Origin: Thiobacillus sp.
GTDB lineage: Bacteria > Pseudomonadota > Gammaproteobacteria > Burkholderiales > Thiobacillaceae
Reading direction: 5' to 3'
DNA length: 10,091 nucleotides
NCBI GenBank assembly: GCA_024710445.1
Contig: JANJUT010000236.1
Location: forward strand, 1-10,091
Below are positions 1-5,204 of this stretch, one piece after another. Below the pieces are notes generated by a model, which worked only from the letters and a program-made list of their open reading frames with translations, did no database searches and was not told where the DNA came from. The first letter of the stretch is position 1; each line of letters opens with the position of its first letter. A program made the translations under genes and the position numbers.

Positions 1-285
1 GCACCGGCAGCAGAACCTGCAATGGCCGAGAACACAATCGGCAAGGGTGTCTTCAACAAGACCTGCTCGCTGTGCCATGCTTCAGGTGTGGCTGGTGCGC
101 CGCAGCCCGGCGATCAAGCCGACTGGGGTCCGCGTATCGCACAGGGTAATGACATGCTCTACAAGCACGCGCTTGAAGGCTTCACCGGTGCCAAAGGCAT
201 GATGCCGGCACGCGGTGGCTCAACTACCCTGACCGACGACGAAGTCAAGGCAGCAGTCGACTACATGGTTGGCCTGTCAAAATAA
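1..285 (+). CDS. cytochrome c5-family class I cytochrome c, 5'-truncated
   Basis: Small periplasmic haem protein that shuttles electrons; its partner cannot be read from the sequence. The reading frame is open to the left edge, so the gene starts outside the window and the ATG at 22 is probably internal. The visible 94 residues begin with an Ala/Pro-rich stretch (APAAEPA), as in linkers that tether c5 domains to a membrane anchor or to a second haem domain. One haem site CSLCH lies at visible residues 22-26. The sequence GMMPARGG about 50 residues later supplies the likely axial Met and matches the c5 pattern. The frame stops with TAA at 283-285, followed by a strong terminator. The gene converges on the nos operon, so it is not part of that transcript, but a c-type donor beside N2O reductase is functionally plausible. 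Family assignment is secure; a specific role with NosZ is inference. Confidence 0.9.
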   Translation, partial: APAAEPAMAENTIGKGVFNKTCSLCHASGVAGAPQPGDQADWGPRIAQGNDMLYKHALEGFTGAKGMMPARGGSTTLTDDEVKAAVDYMVGLSK

Positions 286-320
286 GCGCCAGGCGCCAAC
301 GACCGTAGCCCGGTCAATGA

Positions 321-356
321 AAAGCGGGGGAGATACAGATCTCCCCCGCTTTTTTT
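321..356. terminator. bidirectional rho-independent terminator between converging genes
   Basis: A perfect 14-bp stem (321-334 pairing with 339-352) has a 4-nt acag loop and a GC-rich core, GCGGGGGAGAT. On the plus strand it runs into a tract of seven T (350-356), ending the cytochrome transcript. On the minus strand the complementary side gives TTTT, so it can also end the nos operon transcript, whose last stop codon lies at 381. Confidence 0.93.
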
Positions 357-380
357 ATGCGTGACGCCAGCGGCTGAGCC

Positions 381-986
381 TCAGTGGCGGTGATGCACGT
401 TGCGGTTCATCGACTGGATCAGTTCGGGGGTGACCTGCATGAAAGTCAGCACCTTGCCGTTGCGCTTGCGGGTAAAAGCGTCCGCTGATTGACGTGTCGA
501 AAAGGCAGGCAGATCGGCAGTACGCATCGGCCCTAAGGCTGTAGATCCCTGGACAAAGAAGGCCTTGCCAATTTCTATCCAATGTCCGGTTTCAAAGTCG
601 GTGACATAGCTGACGGTGATGTCTTCCTGGGTGTAGCGCTTATTGAAACGTTCGATCTGTTGCAGGAAGGCAATCAGGTCAACCGGTGAGTCAAAGTAGT
701 GGGACGCGCCATCCTTGAACACGGTTTGTGCGGCCCAGCGTGGAAAGCGGGCCGGGTACATGCCGCATACCGGGCAGCGTGCGTCAGCGGGGATGGATTT
801 CGGCGCGAGCATGTCCAGGCCAGACGTGGCATCGTAGGGCGTGGCGGGGGCGACGATGCAAAGCTCGTTGGTGACCTGATCAGGGTTGCTGGCTGCGGGT
901 TTGTCAGGGGCGCGCAGCAGGTAGGCCGCGATGGCAACTGCAGATACGACACCTGCCAGCAATAACAGCTTTGCTGGCAGGCGCAT
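381..986 (-). CDS. second NosL-family protein, membrane-anchored copper-binding paralogue
   Basis: A 201-aa NosL-family protein, probably a periplasmic copper-handling factor. Residues 6-24 form one hydrophobic helix after MRLPAK. There is no lipobox Cys after it, so the protein is either anchored by an uncleaved helix or cleaved by signal peptidase I, unlike the lipoprotein NosL upstream. The NosL-type motif CPVCGM is at 71-76. It is followed by FPRWAAQTVF, an HYFDSP segment near 96-101, and a GPM segment near 152-154, matching the order in classical NosL (metal motif, then F/YxD, then GPM). The C-terminus ends in a small His cluster, HHRH. An additional Cys is at 43. The ATG shares one base with the upstream stop (TGATG), implying translational coupling. 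It is the last gene before the operon terminator. The family call rests on the motif and segment order; redundancy with NosL versus a separate target is unknown. Confidence 0.87.
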   Translation of the reverse strand: MRLPAKLLLLAGVVSAVAIAAYLLRAPDKPAASNPDQVTNELCIVAPATPYDATSGLDMLAPKSIPADARCPVCGMYPARFPRWAAQTVFKDGASHYFDSPVDLIAFLQQIERFNKRYTQEDITVSYVTDFETGHWIEIGKAFFVQGSTALGPMRTADLPAFSTRQSADAFTRKRNGKVLTFMQVTPELIQSMNRNVHHRH

Positions 987-1351
987 CAGGCGAGGCCCCT
1001 GGCTCCGAGCATGGGATCGTCGATCAGGGCACGGATCAGGTTCTGCAGATTGTCCGCCGGGGATGCGTCGGGGCGCGTGATCGGGTCCGCCATGACGCGG
1101 CCGCCGGCTTCGTGGAAGTGGTTGGGAAAGGTCGCCAGCTCACGGTGCAGGGGCGCGGTGTCGATCCCGGATTCGGCATCGCCATAGGCCCAGCGCAGCG
1201 AATAGGCATCGGCGGCGGCATAGCGTACATTCAGTACCACGCCATTTTTCAGGCGGATGATCATGGCATCCTGCTTCTGTTCGACCGGGGTGTCGAGATG
1301 GTCTTCAAAGGCGGCATCGATTGCCGAACCGAGTTCAAGGTGCAGGCTCAT
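986..1351 (-). CDS. TumE/DUF6516-like small protein in the nos operon
   Basis: A 121-aa soluble protein without signal peptide or membrane segment. The central part reads as beta strands (AMIIRLKNGVVLNVRY, 29-44; YSLRWAYGD, 50-58). It is followed by LHRELATFPNHFHEAG (68-83), then a C-terminal helix (NLQNLIRALIDD, 101-112). The arrangement of a strand with aromatic residues, then H-x-E-L-x-TFP-x-H-x-H, then a terminal helix resembles the DUF6516/TumE family, some members of which are toxins of toxin-antitoxin pairs. I make this call from memory of the pattern, without a search. The start is well supported: AAGGAG lies about 9 nt upstream, and the ATG overlaps the stop of the 90-aa gene as ATGA. 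No helix-turn-helix antitoxin partner is evident nearby. Location inside a nos operon makes a domesticated housekeeping role as plausible as a toxin role. Confidence 0.78.
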   Translation of the reverse strand: MSLHLELGSAIDAAFEDHLDTPVEQKQDAMIIRLKNGVVLNVRYAAADAYSLRWAYGDAESGIDTAPLHRELATFPNHFHEAGGRVMADPITRPDASPADNLQNLIRALIDDPMLGARGLA

Positions 1352-1620
1352 TTGCGATGGGTCTCCTTCAGCCGTTCACTGACCACGGTGCGCACCGTTT
1401 CGCGCGTGTCGTCAAGTATCCGGGCAGCCAGATAATGCTCATAGGCTGGATGCTCGGCCAGCGTCTCTTCCTCGATTTTCAGCAGCAGCTCGGCTTCGTC
1501 CTGTGCGCCATGAAATCCAAGAATGGCATTGTAGCTATTGCGCAGTTCATAAATTAATTTCGACAACAGTTCGATTTCCGTTGCTGTATCGTAATCAAGG
1601 TCTTCAAAAAAACTTGTCAT
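1348..1620 (-). CDS. small acidic helical protein of unknown function
   Basis: I do not recognise this 90-aa protein. It has no signal peptide, membrane segment, cysteine pair or DNA-binding motif. It looks almost entirely alpha-helical: a first amphipathic helix around residues 9-36 (TATEIELLSKLIYELRNSY), an acidic helix around 40-56, and a C-terminal helix from about 62 to 88 that ends basic (RLKETHRK). It begins 5 nt after the nosL stop, with no clear Shine-Dalgarno sequence, so translation probably couples to nosL. Its TGA overlaps the next ATG (ATGA). Tight spacing on both sides supports a real gene. Pairing with the TumE-like gene invites an antitoxin or partner hypothesis, but nothing in the sequence shows it. 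Confidence 0.75.
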   Translation of the reverse strand: MTSFFEDLDYDTATEIELLSKLIYELRNSYNAILGFHGAQDEAELLLKIEEETLAEHPAYEHYLAARILDDTRETVRTVVSERLKETHRK

Positions 1621-1625
1621 GATGC

Positions 1626-2147
1626 TTACATGCTTTTGTCGTGGAGGGCGCCGCCGTCGAGCACAACCATATCGGGTGTGACGTCGGCGAAACGATAGAG
1701 CTTGCCGCCATACTCGGCGGCAAATTTTACGGCATCCTGTTCCTGAGCGAAGCTGGCGATCGTTGGTCCCATGGAGCCGTGCCGTTTGCTGCCGTGAACG
1801 TAGAAGGCAGTCCTGGCGTCGATCCAGTGATCACGCGGTTCATCCCAGTCGGCGCGCCCCATGTCCTGCACGAACAGACCTTCCACGGTCCTGATCTGTT
1901 CCGGATTGAGATAGGTATGGAACATTTCCACGGTATCGCAGAAGAAATCCGGTTCGGCCTGTCCGGCATAATGAATCTGGGCCTTGGGACCGGGATAGTC
2001 GGCGAGCAGCATGCCGTCGAGGCTGCAGGAGGTGCCCTGGGTGATGGACAGCGGCGTCACGGCAGTTGCGGTATCGGATTTGCTGCAGCCCGTGAGCGCA
2101 GTTGCAGCTGCGGCGGCAAGAACAAGCAGGTGTCGTGAAAGTTTCAT
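1626..2147 (-). CDS. nosL: NosL, copper chaperone lipoprotein for N2O reductase
   Basis: A 173-aa periplasmic lipoprotein. NosL binds Cu(I) and supplies it for assembly of the CuZ centre of NosZ through the NosDFY complex (established for the family). The signal peptide is MKLSRHLLVLAAAAATALTGC with lipobox LTGC at 18-21, so Cys21 should be acylated. The family core CSLDGMLLADYPGPKAQI starts at 41; FFCDTVEMFHTYL follows at 68-80 and HGSMGPTIASF at 123-133. Many NosL proteins have CxxCGM here. This one has CxxDGM, lacking the second Cys, although Cys70 lies nearby. The start at 2147 is chosen because it shares ATGA with the nosY stop, has GGAG about 9 nt upstream and opens a clean signal peptide. 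The same frame stays open far upstream, but that part is out of phase with nosY and is not coding. Confidence 0.95.
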   Translation of the reverse strand: MKLSRHLLVLAAAAATALTGCSKSDTATAVTPLSITQGTSCSLDGMLLADYPGPKAQIHYAGQAEPDFFCDTVEMFHTYLNPEQIRTVEGLFVQDMGRADWDEPRDHWIDARTAFYVHGSKRHGSMGPTIASFAQEQDAVKFAAEYGGKLYRFADVTPDMVVLDGGALHDKSM

Positions 2148-2959
2148 TGGCGGAATCTCCAGGTGGCAATACCCAACGGCGCGGCGATCCAGGCGAACAT
2201 CACCAGACCCAGCAGCCAGGGATTGGCCAATGCGGGCGGGAAAACGGTCGTCAGTCCGTACAGGGTGCGAACGTCGTCGAGGGAAAAGATATTCAGAATG
2301 CGGAACACGTCTGCCGGGTTCGCCAGCAGCAGGTAGGGGAAGATCTCGCCGCCCCACTGGCCGCCGGTGGCGACCAGCGCGCCGAGCAGCAGCAGGTCGA
2401 ACACCAGCACGAAGAAGAACCACATGGCGATGGCGAGCCCCGATGCGCGGGTGCGGTCGCTGGCGAACACCGAGAGCATGACCGCCAGGCTCAGAAAGGC
2501 ACAACCCAGCAGTACTGAACTGAGCATGAAGCCAAAGTAATGGAACAGGGCGTTGATGTCGAGTTGCGACGACAGCACGATCGCCACCAGGCCAAATCCG
2601 GCGACGGTGGAAAAGGTCAGCGCGCCGGCAAGTCCGAAATATTTTCCCAGCAGGAGTTCCAGCCGGGTGATGGGCATCGACAGCAGCAGGTCGAGCGAGC
2701 CGCGTTCGCGTTCGCCGACGATGGCATCGAAACCCAGAATCAGTGCAATCAGCGGGATCAGGTAGATGACCAGGCTCACCAGGCTGGCGATGGTGACATC
2801 GATCGACTTGAAACCGACGGCACCCTGCTGCGCAGCGCCAAAGTAGGCGATGACCAGCGCAAAGGCGGTAAAGACCAGCGCCACGGCCAGCACCCAGCGA
2901 TTGCGGATGCGGTCCCAGAATTCCTTGCCGGCAATGGTGGCGATTTGTGTGATTTCCAT
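2144..2959 (-). CDS. nosY: NosY, membrane permease of the NosDFY complex
   Basis: A 271-aa integral membrane protein, close to the usual NosY length of about 275. It is the ABC-2-type transmembrane subunit that couples ATP hydrolysis by NosF to the periplasmic NosD during CuZ maturation. Six hydrophobic segments are visible at about 23-42, 56-77, 108-131, 137-166, 172-196 and 246-264. A cytoplasmic charged loop GERERGSLDLLLSMP (82-96), typical of ABC-2 permeases, is the probable contact with NosF. The start is supported by AAGGGG about 5 nt upstream; this Shine-Dalgarno sequence overlaps the nosF stop. The TGA overlaps the nosL ATG as ATGA. The N-terminus MEITQIATIAGKEFWDRIRN is characteristic of NosY. 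Confidence 0.96.
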   Translation of the reverse strand: MEITQIATIAGKEFWDRIRNRWVLAVALVFTAFALVIAYFGAAQQGAVGFKSIDVTIASLVSLVIYLIPLIALILGFDAIVGERERGSLDLLLSMPITRLELLLGKYFGLAGALTFSTVAGFGLVAIVLSSQLDINALFHYFGFMLSSVLLGCAFLSLAVMLSVFASDRTRASGLAIAMWFFFVLVFDLLLLGALVATGGQWGGEIFPYLLLANPADVFRILNIFSLDDVRTLYGLTTVFPPALANPWLLGLVMFAWIAAPLGIATWRFRQ

Positions 2960-2968
2960 ATTCGCCCC

Positions 2969-3892
2969 TTAATCCGAAAAACCGAAGAATACGTCTTCGA
3001 GCGAGGGTTCGCGTACCGTCAGGTCGCGTACCCGGCCACCCAGTGTGGCCAGCGCTTCGATCACCGCCATTTTGACTTCGCGCCGGCACTGCACTGCCAC
3101 ATGATCGTCGTGTGCCTCGATCGCACCCACCGGCAGATGGCCGAGTGCCGTGCGCACGGCTTCGAAATCCTCGCGTGCGACGCGCACGGTGAACCACAGC
3201 GGCAGATCCATCTGCTCGCGCAGGGCCTGCACCGTTCCGCAGGCCTGTATCTTGCCGGCGGTCATGATGGCGAGGCGATCCACCCGCTCCTGGATTTCGG
3301 CGAGGATGTGGGAGGTGATCACCATCGTCACGCCTTCGCTCCGCAACTGGCGGAGGATGGCATAGAAGCTGCGGATCGCTTCGGGATCAAGGCCGGTGGT
3401 GGGCTCGTCGAGGAACAGGATGCGCGGTTTGCCGAGCAGCGCCTGGGCAAAGCCAAGACGCTGGCGCATGCCTTTGGAGTATTCGCGTACCCGTCGTTTT
3501 GCCGCATGCGCCAGGCCGACGCGCTCAAGTGCCGGGGCACATTCTGCCGGTGACGCGCCTTTCAGCCGCGAGAAAAAGTGCAGCGTCTCGAGGCCGGTCA
3601 GGTTGTCGTAGAGCACGACATTTTCCGGCAGGTAGCCGATCGTGCGCCGTACGGCCCGAAAATTTCCGCCGCTCACCTGCGCGCCGTCGATGCGGATTTC
3701 GCCGGCAGTAGCGGGGATCAGGCCGAGCATCATCTTGAACATCGTGCTCTTGCCGGCGCCGTTGTGGCCGATCAGGCCGAACAGTTCGCCGGCGCGAATA
3801 TCGAGATCGACGCCATCGACCGCGTGTATCGGTCCATAGTGCTTGTGCACCCCGTGCGCGGCGATCACGGCAGCGCCTGTTTCAGTTTGCAT
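2969..3892 (-). CDS. nosF: NosF, ATPase of the NosDFY complex
   Basis: A 307-aa cytoplasmic ABC ATPase that powers the NosDFY complex in copper-site assembly of NosZ. Visible motifs are Walker A GHNGAGKST (42-50), the Q-loop region GYLPENV with Glu in place of Gln (86-92), ABC signature YSKGMRQR (138-145), Walker B ILFLDEPTTGLDP (158-170) and the switch His in TSHIL (His195). The C-terminal third (about 231-307) is the usual NosF extension ending in EPSLEDVFFGF. I choose the ATG at 3892, not the in-frame ATG at 3964. It gives the family length and places the start 11 nt inside the end of nosD, as expected for translational coupling. The longer form would add 24 unrelated residues. The nosF stop overlaps the nosY ribosome binding site. 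Confidence 0.97.
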   Translation of the reverse strand: MQTETGAAVIAAHGVHKHYGPIHAVDGVDLDIRAGELFGLIGHNGAGKSTMFKMMLGLIPATAGEIRIDGAQVSGGNFRAVRRTIGYLPENVVLYDNLTGLETLHFFSRLKGASPAECAPALERVGLAHAAKRRVREYSKGMRQRLGFAQALLGKPRILFLDEPTTGLDPEAIRSFYAILRQLRSEGVTMVITSHILAEIQERVDRLAIMTAGKIQACGTVQALREQMDLPLWFTVRVAREDFEAVRTALGHLPVGAIEAHDDHVAVQCRREVKMAVIEALATLGGRVRDLTVREPSLEDVFFGFSD

Positions 3893-5204
3893 AGTTGAAA
3901 TATCGGCCACGCCATTGGCTCCAGTCAGATTTGTGCGGCTGCATGTGGGGCTTGGGATCGACAACGCTCGGTGCGCGCAGCAACGGAAACTGCTGGCTCA
4001 CCAGTCGCAGCGTCTGCACCGCCGGGCTGGCGAGCAGCAGCTTCATCATCGGGTGTTGCCAGGAGAGACGGTCGACCAGATCGTTGGCTTCGTATCGCAC
4101 ATCCCCGATGCCGTCGCCGTTGCGGTCCCAGCCCACATAATTGCTCCAGTAGTTGCCGCGGTCGGCTCCCCAGATCACGTCCCCGCTGGCGACATACTTG
4201 ATCTGGGTGCGGTTGGAAATGAAGTCATTGCCTTCGGCCCGGTTGCGGTACGAACCCGCCGCCAGGTGTATGCCCACGGTGTTATCCACTACCAGGTTGT
4301 CGCGCAGGGTGTTGTACTCGGCATCGTAGATGAAGAAACCGCGTTCATTGCCTGCGACAATATTGCCTTCGATAACGGAGTCCTGGATGGTGCGCAGCAT
4401 GATGCCGTGGTCCGAGTTGCCCCAGGCCCGATTATTACGGACCACCTGGTTGCGCGTCATCATCAGGGCGAGGCCGCCGCGGTTGTGATACGAGTCGTTG
4501 CCTTCCCACGTGTTGTTGTTGGAATTCATGTAGTGGGTGCCGTAGCGCACATGGTGGATGCGGTTGTTGCGGAACACCGCGTGGTGCGAGACATCCACGT
4601 AGATGCCGTCGCGTACGAAGCTGATGTTGTTGCCGATGATCTGCGCTTCTTCGGAGTTGTAGAGCTGGATGCCGTTGCCGCGCCGGGGCGATTTGTAGTT
4701 GCGCTTGCCGGTGATGACATTGTTGCGGATCTCGACTTTTTTGACCGTTTGAATATAGATTCCAAACAGATTGTAGGTCAGGTCGCAGTTTCGAATGATT
4801 GCACGATGCGCGTGCGGCCGGATGAAGATGCCGGAATTCTGATCCTCCAGACTATCCCCCGAATCGCGCACGATCAGCCCATTGATGGTGACATCCTCGG
4901 CGGTGACCCGGATCGTATCGCCTTTGAAGTCACCGCTGATCGTAGGCCGATCGATTCCAATCAGGGTCAGGGGCTTGTCTATCAGCAACCGCTCACGATA
5001 GTAACCCTTCTCGATCCGGATCGTATCGCCGGGTGCGGCTTGTGCAATGGCTGCGGCGATGGACTCCCCAGCGTGCACCGTTAGTTCGGCAGCCAATCCG
5101 GTACCAGAAGCCAGCATGAAAAGCCATGCTACAAACAGGGAAAAACGACCGTCGAATCTTATTCCCGTAGCGGATAAGATTCGACGGTGTGCTAATACAA
5201 CCAT
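3882..5204 (-). CDS. nosD: NosD, periplasmic beta-helix maturation protein
   Basis: A 440-aa periplasmic protein that docks on NosFY and works with NosL in loading copper into NosZ (family knowledge). The signal peptide has an unusually long, basic n-region (residues 1-20), a hydrophobic core FSLFVAWLFMLASGTGLAA (21-39) and probable cleavage after LAA. The mature part starts ELTVHAGESIAAAIAQAAPGD. Residues about 58-335 are a run of right-handed beta-helix rungs (repeated RNN, GNN and GIY/GIF patterns) of the CASH/NosD type. An aromatic and His-containing C-terminal domain follows, including NYWSNYVGWDRNGDGIGD (351-368) and a late PKPHMQPHKSDW segment. The start overlaps the nosR stop by 13 nt. 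The next in-frame ATG (5117) would leave only 10 residues before the cleavage site, so 5204 is preferred although no clear Shine-Dalgarno sequence precedes it. Confidence 0.96.
   Translation of the reverse strand: MVVLAHRRILSATGIRFDGRFSLFVAWLFMLASGTGLAAELTVHAGESIAAAIAQAAPGDTIRIEKGYYRERLLIDKPLTLIGIDRPTISGDFKGDTIRVTAEDVTINGLIVRDSGDSLEDQNSGIFIRPHAHRAIIRNCDLTYNLFGIYIQTVKKVEIRNNVITGKRNYKSPRRGNGIQLYNSEEAQIIGNNISFVRDGIYVDVSHHAVFRNNRIHHVRYGTHYMNSNNNTWEGNDSYHNRGGLALMMTRNQVVRNNRAWGNSDHGIMLRTIQDSVIEGNIVAGNERGFFIYDAEYNTLRDNLVVDNTVGIHLAAGSYRNRAEGNDFISNRTQIKYVASGDVIWGADRGNYWSNYVGWDRNGDGIGDVRYEANDLVDRLSWQHPMMKLLLASPAVQTLRLVSQQFPLLRAPSVVDPKPHMQPHKSDWSQWRGRYFNYAN
5149..5187 (-). repeat. 14-bp perfect inverted repeat at the nosR/nosD junction
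   Basis: The arms CCGTCGAATCTTAT (5149-5162) and ATAAGATTCGACGG (5174-5187) pair perfectly around an 11-nt loop. In the transcript the hairpin lies just past the nosR stop, within codons 6-19 of nosD, and is followed after three bases by five U. It could act as an intra-operon attenuator, an RNA-stability element or a translation-coupling hairpin. The structure is plainly in the sequence; its role is inference. Confidence 0.75.

Noticed and set aside
1626..3197. 523-codon minus-strand open frame as one large protein
   Set aside because: Its first two thirds are an off-frame reading of nosF and nosY. Only the last 173 codons, from the ATG at 2147, encode NosL, with its own signal peptide and ribosome binding site.
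2540..3553. Long open frame on the plus strand opposite nosY and nosF (337 codons)
   Set aside because: It covers parts of two well-identified genes on the other strand and encodes a His/Gln/Asp-rich product without motifs.
3893..3964. Upstream ATG (3964) as the nosF start
   Set aside because: It would add 24 residues not typical of NosF and lengthen the overlap with nosD; the ATG at 3892 gives the family length.
3843..5084. Long open frame on the plus strand opposite nosD (413 codons)
   Set aside because: It is antisense to nosD, whose beta-helix repeats and signal peptide are clear; the translated product is compositionally odd and has no recognisable domain.
5113..5130. Short inverted repeat AGCATG...CATGCT within the nosD signal sequence
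   Set aside because: It has only six base pairs and lies in coding sequence; likely chance.
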